A DNA stretch of 35,976 nt from Zoogloea sp. (GCA_017309145.1 JAFLDU010000014.1:1-35976); one strand, 5' to 3'; counted from the stretch's first letter, positions 8,613 through 17,704 are shown. The notes: generated by a model from the sequence alone, not told the origin. A program made the numbers and translations.

Positions 8613-10229
8613 ATGACGATCGCCAAACGCCTGATGATCCTGCTTGCCACCCTGATGCTGGCCCTTGCCGCTGTCGGTGCAGTGGGCCTGGTGCAAATGC
8701 GCACCCTGAACGAAAACATCAAGTTCGTCCACGAGAACGTCCTACCCAGCGTTGTCGCCATCGACAAGGCCGCCAACGACTTCACCCTCATCCGGGCCCT
8801 CGTTCTGCGCCACATCCTGTCGGACGACGACAAGGACATGGCGGCCATCGACACCCAGATCCTCGAGATCCGCAACCGCCTGGACAAGAACCTGCAGCAT
8901 TACCTGGACAATTACGTGACCAACGACCGGGACAAGGCACTCCTGATTGCAGAGCGGGACAAGCTCAAGGAGTTCTATGCCCTGATCGATGAGCCGCTGG
9001 CCCTGTCCCGGGCCCAGCAGCCTGACAAGGCCAAGATCCTGATTGAAAAGGCCCGAGCCAAGGTCGGCGCGGCGAATGATGCCTTCCAGGAACACATCAA
9101 GTTCAACATCGAACTGTCGGATGAATACGCCAACGTCCGGGCCAATGCCTCCTATCAGGGCGGTCTGTGGACGATGGGTGGGGTCATCCTCGCGGCAGTG
9201 GCTGCCGGCCTGTTCCTGGGCATGGGGACCTACCGGCAGGTGGTGGGCGCGCTGACCAGCATCAAAGCAACGGTCAGCGAGATTGCCAGCCAGCGCGATT
9301 TCACCCGCCGGGTCAAGGCTCAAGGCCAGGATGAGGTCTCTGACACCGGCCGGGCGCTGAACACGCTCCTGGAGGAGGTTCAATCGAGCTTCCAGCAATT
9401 CCGCACCCAGATCGAGCAGGTCAGCGAAGCAGCCTCCCGCCTGGCCACCGCAGCCCACCAGGTGGCCACCGGGTCCGATGACCAGAGCGAGGCCTCCGCC
9501 AGCATGGCCGCCGCCATCGAAGAGCTCACCGTCAGCATCAACCATGTCTCCGACCGCTCCGCCGAGGCCAACACGCTGGTCACCCAGGCCGGCTCGGCGG
9601 CCCGCAATGGCAGCCAAGTGATCGGGCAGACTCTGGGCGACATCCGCAATATCGAAAGCGCGGTCAACGAAGCGGCCGAGATCGTGAGCCGCCTGGATGC
9701 CAGCAGCGCCAAGATCAATGCAGTGGTGAACGTGATCAAAGAGGTGGCCGACCAGACCAACCTGCTGGCGCTCAATGCCGCCATCGAGGCCGCCCGGGCC
9801 GGGGAACAGGGCCGTGGTTTCGCGGTGGTGGCCGATGAGGTACGCAAGCTGGCCGAGCGCACCGCCCAATCCACCCAGGAGATCACCTCGACCATGACCG
9901 CCATGCAGAGCGATGCCAGCCATGCGGTCAAGGGCATGAGGACGGCAGTCGAGCAGGTAAACAAGGGTGTTGAACACACCCGGGAGGCCGAGCACGCCGT
10001 GCGCGAGATCGAAAGCGGCTCCACCGAGACCATCGGCATGGTCAGCGAGATCAGCGAGGCCATCCGCGAACAGAGCAGCGCCAGTTCGATCATCGCCCAG
10101 AAGGTGGAGCGCATCGCCCAGATGTCGGAAGAGAACAGCGCGGCGGCGGGCACCACCTCTTCGACGGCCGCCGACCTGAACAGTCTGGCCGCCACCATGC
10201 GCAACGAGGTTCAGAAGTACCGGGTCTGA
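8613..10229 (+). CDS. Methyl-accepting chemotaxis protein (4HB sensor, HAMP, MCP signalling domain)
   Basis: A 538-residue chemoreceptor. The ATG at 8613 follows a strong GAGGAGG site. Topology: short cytoplasmic start, TM1 about 7-28, periplasmic four-helix-bundle-type sensor about 29-184, TM2 about 185-206, HAMP about 207-260, then the long signalling coiled coil with the conserved hairpin tip ([21 protein letters not shown], about 377-397; [10 protein letters not shown] further on). Glutamate/glutamine-rich methylation heptads flank the tip. The C-terminus ends QKYRV, with no NWETF-type CheR/CheB tether. The ligand cannot be predicted. The adjacent gene is a same-length paralogue with a diverged sensor. 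Each has its own FliA-like promoter, and a terminator separates them. Confidence 0.93.
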   Translation: MTIAKRLMILLATLMLALAAVGAVGLVQMRTLNENIKFVHENVLPSVVAIDKAANDFTLIRALVLRHILSDDDKDMAAIDTQILEIRNRLDKNLQHYLDNYVTNDRDKALLIAERDKLKEFYALIDEPLALSRAQQPDKAKILIEKARAKVGAANDAFQEHIKFNIELSDEYANVRANASYQGGLWTMGGVILAAVAAGLFLGMGTYRQVVGALTSIKATVSEIASQRDFTRRVKAQGQDEVSDTGRALNTLLEEVQSSFQQFRTQIEQVSEAASRLATAAHQVATGSDDQSEASASMAAAIEELTVSINHVSDRSAEANTLVTQAGSAARNGSQVIGQTLGDIRNIESAVNEAAEIVSRLDASSAKINAVVNVIKEVADQTNLLALNAAIEAARAGEQGRGFAVVADEVRKLAERTAQSTQEITSTMTAMQSDASHAVKGMRTAVEQVNKGVEHTREAEHAVREIESGSTETIGMVSEISEAIREQSSASSIIAQKVERIAQMSEENSAAAGTTSSTAADLNSLAATMRNEVQKYRV

Positions 10230-10256
10230 CCCCACGACCATCCCTCTCCGCTCCCC

Positions 10257-10297
10257 ATCAGGCCGGCTCGCAGACGCGACCCGGCCTGATTGCGTTT
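10257..10297 (+). terminator. Terminator after the first chemoreceptor gene
   Basis: A perfect 10-bp stem, ATCAGGCCGG (10257-10266) with CCGGCCTGAT (10281-10290), has a 14-base loop and is followed by TGCGTTT. It lies 27 bases after the stop codon and separates the two chemoreceptor genes transcriptionally. Confidence 0.75.
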
Positions 10298-10575
10298 ACC
10301 ACCGGGATTTACTTCAGCCTCCTAATTAAAAAAAACGAAACCTGAAATAGCTTAACCAAAACAGGAATAGGTAATTCCACTCAAATCAAAACAATAAAAT
10401 TTTTATTAAACCCAAAGACTTAGGTAATTACACTCAAATTCTCATAAAAGATCAAAAACAAGGACTCAAGTGAATAAACGAAGCTCCGATAAGCGCTCAT
10501 CCCGATGCCAATCCACCGGGCCTCCATACACCGAATCCCCACCGCCCTCCGTGGCGCGACAACAGGAGAGAGATC
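10298..10575. other. AT-rich intergenic region upstream of the second chemoreceptor gene
   Basis: The stretch from about 10320 to 10480 is very AT-rich, unlike its surroundings, as in the region ahead of the first chemoreceptor. It contains the sigma-28-like promoter at 10466-10492. No gene was recognised here. Confidence 0.6.
10466..10492 (+). promoter_or_regulatory. Sigma-28 (FliA)-type promoter of the second chemoreceptor gene
   Basis: TCAAGTGA (10466-10473) matches TAAAGTTT at 5 of 8 bases. After exactly 11 bases, TCCGATAA (10485-10492) matches GCCGATAA at 7 of 8. The strong and weak halves are reversed relative to the first receptor's promoter. Confidence 0.65.
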
Positions 10576-12192
10576 ATGACCATCACCAAGAGACTAAGAA
10601 TCCTGCTCATCACGATGATGCTGGCCTTAGTGGCCGTCGGCACCATGGGCGTGGTGCAAATGCGCACATTGGCCGGCCACACGGCCTTTCTGAACGCCAA
10701 CATCATCCCCAGCGTGGTGGAGATCGACAAGCTGGCCAAAGAGTTCGCCATACTACGCTCGATGGTGCTGCGACATTTTCTGTCGGACGACGACAAGCAG
10801 ATGACAGCCTTCGAAGACGATATCCGCAAGCAGAAGGAGTTGCTCAACAAGACCATCCAGCACTATGCGGACAATCTGATCTCGGATGACACGGACAAGG
10901 CCTTGATCCTCGCAGGTCAGGCCAAGCTCAAGGAGTTCATGGCGATGATCGACGAGCCCATCGCCCTCTCCCGCGCCCAGCAGGTCGATAAAGCCAAGGC
11001 CATTTACGAAAAACACCGTCCGCAGATCACTGCGACCACCGCCGCACTCGACGAGCACATTGCCTACAACCTCAAGCTTGCCGATGAATACGCCAACACC
11101 CGCGCCAGCGAGACCTTCCAGACCGGTCTTTGGCTGCTGGTCGGCACGATCCTGACAGCCATCGCGATAGGCTTGTACCTGGGTATCGGCACCTACCGCC
11201 AGGTTGTGGGCGCCCTGAGCGGCATCAAGACCACCGTGGGTGAGATTGCCGAGACACTCGACTTCACCCGCCGTGTGGACGCCAAAGCCCAGGATGAGGT
11301 CGGCGACACCGGACGTGCCCTAAACACGCTGCTGGACCAGGTCCAGTCAAGCCTCCAGCAGTTCCGCAGCCAGACCGACCAGGTCAGCGACGCCGCCTCG
11401 CGCCTGGCCTCCGCAGCCAAACAGGTGGCCACCGGCTCCGACGACCAGAGCGAGGCCTCCGCCAGCATGGCCGCGGCCATCGAGGAACTCACCGTCAGCA
11501 TCAATCATGTTTCCGACCGCAGCAACGAAGCCAACACCCTGGTCACCCAGGCCGGCGCCGCTGCCCGCAATGGCAGCGACGTGATCGACCAGACCCTCGG
11601 CGACATCCGCAACATCGAAGCCGCCGTCAAGGATGCGGCAGAGATCGTCGGCCGTCTGGACGCCAGCAGCGCCAAGGTGAATGCGGTGGTGACCGTCATC
11701 AAGGAGGTGGCCGACCAGACCAATCTGCTCGCCCTCAACGCCGCCATCGAGGCGGCCCGGGCGGGGGAACAGGGCCGGGGCTTTGCGGTGGTGGCCGACG
11801 AAGTCCGCAAGCTCGCCGAGCGCACCGCCCAATCCACCCACGAGATTTCCTCCACCATGGCCAGCATGCAGAGTGATGCCACCAGCGCCGTGAAGGGCAT
11901 GTTGGCGGCCGTGGATCAGGTCAACAAGGGCGTGGAGCACACCCGCGAAGCCGAGATGGCGGTGCGGGAGATCGAATCCGGCTCGACCCAGACGATCGGC
12001 ATGGTGAGCGAAATCAGCGAGGCCATCCGCGAACAGAGCAGCGCCAGCGCAATCATCGCCCAGAAGGTCGAACGGATTGCCCAGATGTCGGAAGAAAACA
12101 GCGCTGCCGCAGGTACGACCTCCTCGACGGCTTCCGACCTGAACACGCTGGCTGCCGCCATGCGGCAGGAAGTTCAGAAGTATCGGGTCTAG
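10576..12192 (+). CDS. Methyl-accepting chemotaxis protein (tandem paralogue)
   Basis: A 538-residue chemoreceptor with the same architecture and exactly the same length as its upstream neighbour: TM1 about 7-28, four-helix-bundle-type sensor about 29-184, TM2 about 185-206, HAMP, and the signalling domain with the conserved [21 protein letters not shown] tip. The ATG at 10576 follows AGGAGAGAG. By eye the sensor differs from its neighbour at roughly half of positions, though blocks such as LVLRH/MVLRH, LSDDDK and DEP.ALSRAQQ are shared. The signalling half is nearly identical in protein, with many synonymous base differences. This pattern suggests an old duplication with sensor divergence. 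No C-terminal CheR-tether pentapeptide is present; it ends QKYRV. Confidence 0.93.
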   Translation: MTITKRLRILLITMMLALVAVGTMGVVQMRTLAGHTAFLNANIIPSVVEIDKLAKEFAILRSMVLRHFLSDDDKQMTAFEDDIRKQKELLNKTIQHYADNLISDDTDKALILAGQAKLKEFMAMIDEPIALSRAQQVDKAKAIYEKHRPQITATTAALDEHIAYNLKLADEYANTRASETFQTGLWLLVGTILTAIAIGLYLGIGTYRQVVGALSGIKTTVGEIAETLDFTRRVDAKAQDEVGDTGRALNTLLDQVQSSLQQFRSQTDQVSDAASRLASAAKQVATGSDDQSEASASMAAAIEELTVSINHVSDRSNEANTLVTQAGAAARNGSDVIDQTLGDIRNIEAAVKDAAEIVGRLDASSAKVNAVVTVIKEVADQTNLLALNAAIEAARAGEQGRGFAVVADEVRKLAERTAQSTHEISSTMASMQSDATSAVKGMLAAVDQVNKGVEHTREAEMAVREIESGSTQTIGMVSEISEAIREQSSASAIIAQKVERIAQMSEENSAAAGTTSSTASDLNTLAAAMRQEVQKYRV

Positions 12193-12211
12193 CTGGCCGC
12201 CCCGTACTCCT

Positions 12212-12242
12212 GGGCTACGCCTCCCCACAACAGACGTAGCCC
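12212..12242. repeat. Inverted repeat between convergent genes, possible weak terminator
   Basis: GGGCTACG (12212-12219) and CGTAGCCC (12235-12242) are perfect 8-bp complements with a 15-base loop. No T-run follows on either strand, but the location between the stops of convergent genes (12192 and 12253) fits a terminator role. Confidence 0.4.
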
Positions 12243-12252
12243 TGCCGAAAAC

Positions 12253-13125
12253 TCAGACTCCTCGATCCCTGAACCAGCGAAGCATGCGCCGCCAACCGTC
12301 GGCCGCGTACTCCGGCCGGTAGCCGGAACGGTAATCGGCATGGAAGGCGTGGCCCGCGTCCGGATAGACGATCAGCTCTCCCTGCTTCCCGGCGCGGGTC
12401 AGCCCCTCACGGAGCATTTCGACATCGTCCAGCGGAACGCCCTGATCCCTGCCACCGTAAAGACCGAGGACCGGAGCCTGAAGGGCGGTCAGCAGATCTA
12501 TCGGGTGACAGGGTGAGTTCTCGGTGGGCACTCCGGCCACTCGGCCCTGCCAGGCAACCGCCGCCTTTAGCCGCAAGTTATGCGCGGCGTAAAGCCAGGC
12601 AATCCGCCCGCCCCAGCAGAAGCCGGTAAGCCCAAGCCGTTCGGGATCGCCCCCGTTTGCGGCAGCCCAGCTGGCGCACGCGTCCAGGTCTTCCAAGACC
12701 TGCCGGTCGGGCACTCGGGAGACGATGCCGGAGTGGATCTCGGCCATGCTGGGCACGATGGACGGGTCCCCCTGGCGTTGAAACACATTGGGCGCAATCG
12801 CCTGATAGCCCTGGCGCGCCAAGCGACGGCAGGTGTCCCGGATGTATTCGTGGAGACCAAAGATCCCCGGCACAACCAGCACGGTGGGGAAAGGCCCCCT
12901 GCCAAGCGGCTGCACCCAGTAGGCCCGGACCTGGATGCCATCACGCCCTCTGACAGCCACATCTCCCGCCTTGAGGCCCTCGGCGGAGGTCTGGATGACG
13001 CAGTGGCCGACTGAGGGCCTCACTGCAGCGGCAAATCCGGCAACCAGCGAGCCATCGGCAAAAGTGCGCCGACTAAGGGGAAGACCAGGAACAAGACTAT
13101 CCAGATCCGAATCCTTGACCAGCAT
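12253..13125 (-). CDS. Dienelactone-hydrolase-family alpha/beta hydrolase with Tat-like N-terminus
   Basis: A 290-residue alpha/beta hydrolase. The nucleophile is Cys170 in GFCWGG, with Asp227 (GGRDQGVP) and His259 (DAGHAFH) completing the DLH triad; VVPGIFGLHEYIRD (84-97) is the usual oxyanion-hole block. DLHs open enol-lactone rings in chloroaromatic breakdown, but most chromosomal homologues have other or unknown ester substrates. The N-terminus contains LSRRTF (17-22) followed by a moderately hydrophobic stretch, as in DLH relatives with Tat-type leaders, so export is possible; the stretch is weak and the charge pattern imperfect. The ATG at 13125 was chosen for its GGGAGGT site at good spacing. 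The open frame extends to 13170. Confidence 0.85.
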   Translation of the reverse strand: MLVKDSDLDSLVPGLPLSRRTFADGSLVAGFAAAVRPSVGHCVIQTSAEGLKAGDVAVRGRDGIQVRAYWVQPLGRGPFPTVLVVPGIFGLHEYIRDTCRRLARQGYQAIAPNVFQRQGDPSIVPSMAEIHSGIVSRVPDRQVLEDLDACASWAAANGGDPERLGLTGFCWGGRIAWLYAAHNLRLKAAVAWQGRVAGVPTENSPCHPIDLLTALQAPVLGLYGGRDQGVPLDDVEMLREGLTRAGKQGELIVYPDAGHAFHADYRSGYRPEYAADGWRRMLRWFRDRGV

Positions 13126-13195
13126 CGACACCTCCCAACCATGGCAAGGAGGCAAGGATACCCCATGCATCAGGTTCGATAGATGTCAGGGTATG

Positions 13196-14002
13196 TCAAA
13201 TGCGTTGAACAAGCCCTGTCCGGCTAGCGCCATCAGCCCGGTCGAACCACTGGGCGGAGGATCTTTGCGTCTGGTGTCCGGCAGGCCGCTCCATCCTCTG
13301 GGCATGGGCATCCATACCTGCGTAGCAGCGGATGAAGGCCGTCGTGAGTGTCACCTGCTTGCCGTGTACGTGAATCATTCCGGCGTCGGACAACTCGCGA
13401 AAAATGCGCGAAAGTGTCTCGGGCGTGAAACCCAGCCGCGCGGCGAGGACATGCTTGGGAATCGCGAGTTCGAGAACGACAGACTCGCCACCGGCAACCT
13501 CAGAGCCCGCAAGGCGCAAGAGCGTGGCCACCACCTTCGCCGTACCCGACTGGAAGCACTCTGCCGCAATATCCCGCTCGATCGAGGTCTGGCGCCGCGC
13601 CATGGCGCCCAGCATGCGCCGGGACAGACCAGGGTCATGCTCGATGGCGCGCAGCACGCCCTCCCGACCGATGGCCATTAACACCACCGGCGTCACCGTC
13701 TCCACGGCCGAGACGCAAGGCGCATCATCAAACAGCTCGGCCACCCCGAAAACGTCCCGGGGAGACAGGATCTCGATGACCTTCTCGTCACCATCGGGCG
13801 AGGAGACAGATACCTTCAGGTGCCCGGACATCACATGGTAGAGGGCCCGGGGATGGTCTCCAGCAGCGTAGACGATCCGGCACTTGGGCAGGCTCACCAC
13901 TTCCGTACTGCGAGCGATATCCGCTATGGCGGTGCTGGGCAGGTCGCGGAACAAGGCCACTTCACCGAGAAGCAGGGCAAGATCGTCGAGGCTGGTCTGC
14001 AT
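13196..14002 (-). CDS. Crp/Fnr-family transcriptional regulator with C-terminal extension
   Basis: A 268-residue regulator. An N-terminal cyclic-nucleotide-type beta roll spans about 15-130, followed by a dimerisation helix (about 125-150) and a winged HTH with IPKHVLAARLGFTPETLSRI (181-200). The phosphate-binding cassette reads FGVAELFDDAPCVSAVETV: the arginine that contacts cyclic nucleotides in CRP is missing. There is also no FNR-type N-terminal cysteine cluster; cysteines are at 41, 96, 149 and in the tail. The ligand is therefore unclear. About 40 polar residues extend past the HTH (about 228-268), unusual for the family. The ATG at 14002 follows AGAAGGA; the frame is open to 14053. An FNR-type box at 14098-14111 lies upstream, and the gene is divergent from narX. 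Confidence 0.87.
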   Translation of the reverse strand: MQTSLDDLALLLGEVALFRDLPSTAIADIARSTEVVSLPKCRIVYAAGDHPRALYHVMSGHLKVSVSSPDGDEKVIEILSPRDVFGVAELFDDAPCVSAVETVTPVVLMAIGREGVLRAIEHDPGLSRRMLGAMARRQTSIERDIAAECFQSGTAKVVATLLRLAGSEVAGGESVVLELAIPKHVLAARLGFTPETLSRIFRELSDAGMIHVHGKQVTLTTAFIRCYAGMDAHAQRMERPAGHQTQRSSAQWFDRADGASRTGLVQRI

Positions 14003-14357
14003 GGCTTTTTCCTTCTGAACATGCCAGGGCGACAATCGGAGAAACTGGCTCACCCCTGGAATGCCAAGCAGTCTAGGAGTCGGACTGCGTCCCGAATTTG
14101 ACTTAGATCAGACCTTCCAGACCACCTCTTTTGCATAAAATACCTCTTTTTGGATACTCTCAACTACCTCCCAAAATCGACTCAACACCATGTTTTAAAA
14201 TGATTTAATAAAAAACGCCACAATAAATACCACACCAGACCTGGCGACACCGCCCAAGCGCCCTACCCCCTATTTCCACCCGGCGGGGCCCCTGCCGATA
14301 CCCACCCTCCAGCCCCCTGAGCCAAAATGCAATCCTGAACCTCAGCGGACCCGCGTC
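14003..14357. other. Divergent control region between the crp-like gene and narX
   Basis: This 355-bp gap is AT-rich between about 14090 and 14230, then C-rich and GC-rich up to narX. It holds an FNR-type box (14098-14111) and one NarL-like heptamer TACCTCT at 14141-14147. No gene or stable terminator was seen. Confidence 0.55.
14070..14111 (-). promoter_or_regulatory. FNR/DNR-type box and -10 element upstream of the crp-like gene
   Basis: TTGAC-TTAG-ATCAG (14098-14111) matches the TTGAT-N4-ATCAA consensus at 8 of 10 half-site bases. For leftward transcription a start 41.5 bp from its centre would need a -10 at 14075-14070, and TAGACT (4 of 6) is there. In the other direction CATAAA (14134-14139) is also correctly placed, so the box might serve narX too. 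Confidence 0.45.
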
Positions 14358-16286
14358 TTGAATACTCGCCACCACGCCGCCCCACCGAGCTTTTCCCCTC
14401 CGGGGCGTACCGGCACCCCATCCGTCGTGCTCCGGCTCGGTCGCTGGATCACGGCCATTGCAAGCCTTGCCGCGCTGTCCATCATCATCTCCATCAGCGT
14501 TGCCGATCTGTCATCCGGCGAAGCCCGCGCCATCAACATGGCGGGCTCCCTGCGCATGCACTCCTACGCAATCCAATCAAACGTGGGCCTCGACGACGCA
14601 CCCCTCTCCTCCTCCAGGCTGGATCAGGCGCTGGCCGAATTCGAACGCCGCTACACCCACCCGGACCTCCTGAAGGCCATCCCGTCCTCCGGGACCCACC
14701 CCGTCCGAGAGGCTTACGACGAGATCGGCACTGAATGGCGCGAGCACTACCGGCCCGCCGTGCTCCGCTGCAGCCCGGATGCCGCCGCCCGGCGGGCCCT
14801 GCAGGAAGATACCGCGCGGATCGTGACCCGCATCGACCGCCTGGTCGCCTTGGTGGAGGAAGGGCTGGAGACCAAGCTTCAATGGCTGCGACTGATCCAG
14901 GGCGTGTCGCTGGCCCTGCTGCTGGCGCTCGGCGCCAGCGCCGTGCTTCAGCTCAAGCGCCATGTGCTGCGCCCCCTCGGCGAGTTGCTCGCCTCGGCGC
15001 GCCTCGTGCAGCGTGGCAATTTCGATGTACGCGTTCCCCAGCGGGAACCTGATGAGCTGGGACAACTCGGTGAAGCCTTCAACTTCATGATGGAGGACCT
15101 GTCGCGGATCTATCGCGAACTGGAAAACAGAGTCCAGGAGAAGACCGAGGCCCTGGCCCGCAGCAACCGCTCCCTGCAGCTCCTGTATCGCACTACCCAC
15201 GCCTTGTCCGAAACGGCGGTCACCCGGGACACCCTGCTGCAGGTGCTGAACGACGTGGAAGCCTTGATCGGACTGCGTGCCGGCGCGCTGTGCCTCGGCC
15301 GCTCCGGACTCGCGGTCAATTCCGGGCCCCCTGAAGACGCTTCGCACCTGGGGGCCCTGTGCGAGTCTTGCTGCGCAGGCTGCGGCGACGAGGACACTCC
15401 CGTCACATCGGTCCTGGTCGGCAACGCCAGGCCAGGCGAACGCAGCCTGTCCGTGCCACTCTTCGACGGCACCCGCAACCACGGCACCATGCTCCTCCTC
15501 CAGGCCGATACGGAACCCCTCGAGGCCTGGCAGCTGGAGTTGCTGCAGGCGGTCGGACGGCACATCGGCAGCGCCCTGGCCGCCCTGCACCGCAACGAGG
15601 AACGCCACCGCCTGGCCCTCCTCGACGAGCGTTCGGTGATTGCCCGCGAACTGCACGACTCGCTAGCCCAGTCCCTGTCCTATCTGAAGATCCAGGTGAC
15701 CCGCCTGCAGAGCCTGCTCGGCCGCGACCCACCACCTGCCGAACGGGTCAATGAGGTCGTCCAGGAGCTGCGGGATGGTCTCAGCGAAGCCTACCGCCAG
15801 CTGCGGGAGCTGCTCACCACCTTCCGCCTGCGCATCGATGGACGAGGCCTCCCCGCCGCCATCGATGACACCGTGCAGGAATTCCGCCGCCGCACCGGTC
15901 TGGAGATCAGCCTCGACAATCGCCTGAGCAGCCTGGACATGCCCCCGGACAGGGAGATCCACGTCCTCCAGATCATCCGCGAAGCCCTCTCCAACATCGA
16001 GCGGCATGCGCGGGCCACCGAGATCCGGATCGCGCTCGAGAACCGTTCGGACGGCACCATCCGGGTCGGCATCGACGACAACGGTGTCGGCTTCGACCAG
16101 CAAGCCACCCCCATCCATCGCTACGGCATCGTCATCATGCGCGACCGGGCCCAGAGCCTGAAGGGCGAGCTTCAGGTCCGCCCGCGCCCCGGGGGCGGCA
16201 CCCAGGTGGAGCTCGTCTTTCCCGGCCAGCCCCACACCCTGCCCCCCTCCTCCACGCCCACTTCCGCTCCAGGAAACACGCCATGA
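14358..16286 (+). CDS. narX: NarX-type nitrate/nitrite sensor histidine kinase
   Basis: A 642-residue membrane kinase: TM1 about 31-50, a periplasmic sensor with the nitrate-binding P-box RAINMAGSLRMHSYAI (57-72), TM2 about 178-198, HAMP about 199-250, a central GAF-like module (about 280-410), and a HisKA_3/HATPase core with the H-box RELHDSLAQSL (His433), N-box EALSNIERHARA and G-box DDNGVGFD. The central module holds four cysteines within eight residues (335, 338, 339, 342). The start is uncertain: TTG at 14358 (used here) has only a weak AGCGGA upstream, while GTG at 14427 would place TM1 directly at the N-terminus. It overlaps narL by ATGA. Its expected role is sensing nitrate/nitrite and phosphorylating NarL. 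Confidence 0.9.
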   Translation: MNTRHHAAPPSFSPPGRTGTPSVVLRLGRWITAIASLAALSIIISISVADLSSGEARAINMAGSLRMHSYAIQSNVGLDDAPLSSSRLDQALAEFERRYTHPDLLKAIPSSGTHPVREAYDEIGTEWREHYRPAVLRCSPDAAARRALQEDTARIVTRIDRLVALVEEGLETKLQWLRLIQGVSLALLLALGASAVLQLKRHVLRPLGELLASARLVQRGNFDVRVPQREPDELGQLGEAFNFMMEDLSRIYRELENRVQEKTEALARSNRSLQLLYRTTHALSETAVTRDTLLQVLNDVEALIGLRAGALCLGRSGLAVNSGPPEDASHLGALCESCCAGCGDEDTPVTSVLVGNARPGERSLSVPLFDGTRNHGTMLLLQADTEPLEAWQLELLQAVGRHIGSALAALHRNEERHRLALLDERSVIARELHDSLAQSLSYLKIQVTRLQSLLGRDPPPAERVNEVVQELRDGLSEAYRQLRELLTTFRLRIDGRGLPAAIDDTVQEFRRRTGLEISLDNRLSSLDMPPDREIHVLQIIREALSNIERHARATEIRIALENRSDGTIRVGIDDNGVGFDQQATPIHRYGIVIMRDRAQSLKGELQVRPRPGGGTQVELVFPGQPHTLPPSSTPTSAPGNTP

Positions 16287-16954
16287 ACATTCCCGGCACC
16301 AGTTCAGTCATCATCATCGACGATCACCCCTTGTTCAGAAAGGGCGTGTCCCAGCTCCTTGCCCTCAACGACGAACTGCACCTGATCGGTGAAGCCTCAA
16401 GCGGCGAAGAAGGACTGGAACTCGCCCGCGCCCTGGAGCCGGACCTGATCCTTCTCGACCTCAACATGAAAGGGATGAACGGCATCGAAACCCTGCGCGC
16501 CTTGCGTGACGCAGACCTCGCCGCCCGCATCCTGATCCTCACCGTGTCCGACGCGGCGGACGATCTGGTCGCCGCGATCCGGGCCGGCGCCGACGGCTAT
16601 CTGCTTAAGGACATGGAACCTGAAGAGCTGCTCGAACGCATCGTCGAGGCGCAGCGTGGCCGCATCGTCATCAGCGAAAGCCTCAATGGCCTGCTGGCAC
16701 GCTCACTCAGGGACGAAGCGCAGGCCACCGAGCGCAGCCTGGCACCGCTGACCGATCGCGAGCGGGACATTCTCGGTTGCCTGGCCAACGGCCTGTCGAA
16801 CAAGCTGATCGCCCGCGATCTGAACATTGCCGAGGGCACGGTGAAGGTCCATATCAAGAACCTGCTCAAGAAACTCAAGTTCCGCTCCCGCCTGGAAGCC
16901 GCCGTGTGGGCCATCGAGCAGCAGAACCAGCGCGCCGGCCGCAATCCCGCCTAG
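16283..16954 (+). CDS. narL: NarL-type response regulator
   Basis: A 223-residue regulator overlapping narX (ATG 16283-16285 within the ATGA junction). The receiver domain (about 8-125) has acidic Asp13/Asp14 (IIDDHPL), phospho-acceptor Asp59 in LLDLNMKGMNG and Lys109 in YLLKDME. The LuxR/GerE-type HTH (about 155-215) contains LTDRERDILGCLANGLSNK and the recognition region AEGTVKVHIKNLLKKL. It should control nitrate-responsive genes by binding TACYYMT-type heptamers. It is the last gene of the narXL operon; a strong two-way hairpin lies at 17059-17115. No nitrate reductase genes are adjacent. Confidence 0.92.
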   Translation: MNIPGTSSVIIIDDHPLFRKGVSQLLALNDELHLIGEASSGEEGLELARALEPDLILLDLNMKGMNGIETLRALRDADLAARILILTVSDAADDLVAAIRAGADGYLLKDMEPEELLERIVEAQRGRIVISESLNGLLARSLRDEAQATERSLAPLTDRERDILGCLANGLSNKLIARDLNIAEGTVKVHIKNLLKKLKFRSRLEAAVWAIEQQNQRAGRNPA

Positions 16955-17058
16955 GCAGGCGCTTCAGCGCCCGGGGCTGCGGTCCGTGGCCTCCCGGCTT
17001 GGCGGTACCCTGCGGATCACGTTCCGGAGCCCACACGCATGAGACACGATAATGAGAC

Positions 17059-17115
17059 GAAAAAAAACGCCATATCTCGCAACCCACTGATTAGTGGTGG
17101 AAATATGGCGCTTTT
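17059..17115 (-). terminator. Terminator of tRNA-Ser, probably also for narL
   Basis: CGCCATAT (17068-17075) pairs perfectly with ATATGGCG (17103-17110). On the minus strand it is followed by a run of seven or eight T (17060-17067), ideal for the tRNA transcript. On the plus strand CTTTTAG follows, so it can act on narL as well. Confidence 0.8.
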
Positions 17116-17122
17116 AGATTCT

Positions 17123-17212
17123 TGGCGGAGAAGGAGGGATTCGAACCCTCGATACGGAGAACCGTATACCGGATTTCGAGTCCGGCGCATTCGACCACTC
17201 TGCCACCTCTCC
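17123..17212 (-). tRNA. tRNA-Ser (anticodon CGA)
   Basis: The 90-nt minus-strand sequence folds as a class II tRNA. The acceptor arm is GGAGAGG paired with CTTCTCC, then discriminator G and an encoded CCA. The D-arm region is GCAGAGTGG. The anticodon stem CCGGA/TCCGG encloses the loop CTCGAAA with anticodon CGA (serine, UCG codons). A long variable arm (TACGG/CCGTA type) and a T-arm with GGTTCGAATCC follow. The long variable arm is diagnostic for serine. It lies in the same direction as the serS gene a little upstream. Confidence 0.97.
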
Positions 17213-17266
17213 AGGTAGTGCTGAACGGGCCCTGAAACTCTGAACCTCGTTCGATCGAAGCTCAGA

Positions 17267-17272
17267 ATTATA
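17267..17272 (-). promoter_or_regulatory. -10 element of the tRNA-Ser promoter
   Basis: A perfect TATAAT on the minus strand lies 54 bases upstream of the mature tRNA 5' end. No good -35 hexamer is seen at 16-18 bases, so the assignment is tentative. Confidence 0.4.
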
Positions 17273-17295
17273 ACTCAAGTGTCCGAAAAATCCAG

Positions 17296-17658
17296 TTATT
17301 CCGCAGGTCGGGCTGCACCGACAAACTCGTCGTAGGCCCGTACAGCTTCAGCCGCATACATCAGGCTGGGGCCGCCACCCATGTAGGTGCAGATACCGAG
17401 GGTTTCCATGAGTTGCTCGCGGGTCACACCAAGGCGGATCAAAGCCTTGACGTGAAAGCCGACGCAACCGTCACAGCGCGCCGAGACGCCGATGGCCAAC
17501 GCAATCAGTTCCTTCTGCAGGGCACTCAGGGCGCCCTCCTTCATGGACTCCTTGGCCAGCGCCGAGAAGCCCTTCATCGTCTCAGGGATTTCTGCGTGCA
17601 GGGCCTTGAGTCCCTTGTTGAGGTCGCCCGTGATCTGCACGAAGGATTTGCTGCTCAT
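17296..17658 (-). CDS. Carboxymuconolactone decarboxylase (AhpD-like) family protein
   Basis: A 120-residue all-helical protein. The key motif is ARCDGCVGFH with Cys62, Cys65 and His69, the CxxCxxxH redox/proton-relay motif shared by AhpD and many CMD-family proteins, preceded by ALQKELIALAIGVSA. Such proteins are usually peroxidase-like or disulfide-reducing, and true carboxymuconolactone decarboxylase activity is unlikely with the CxxC intact. The ATG at 17658 follows AAAAGGGG. It is a single gene between serS and the tRNA with an AT-rich promoter region (17665-17700). The substrate and partner are unknown. Confidence 0.85.
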   Translation of the reverse strand: MSSKSFVQITGDLNKGLKALHAEIPETMKGFSALAKESMKEGALSALQKELIALAIGVSARCDGCVGFHVKALIRLGVTREQLMETLGICTYMGGGPSLMYAAEAVRAYDEFVGAARPAE

Positions 17659-17704
17659 GATGGCCCCTTTTAAAATTAGTATTTAATAATATACCGAAAT
17701 TCAA

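Noticed and set aside
8742..10241. Long open frame on the minus strand opposite the first chemoreceptor.
   Set aside because: It is Gly/Leu/His-rich, has no family resemblance and lies opposite an unmistakable chemoreceptor gene.
14141..14147. NarL-type heptamer TACCTCT upstream of narX.
   Set aside because: A single 7-bp degenerate match is expected by chance; no second heptamer in a 7-2-7 arrangement was found.
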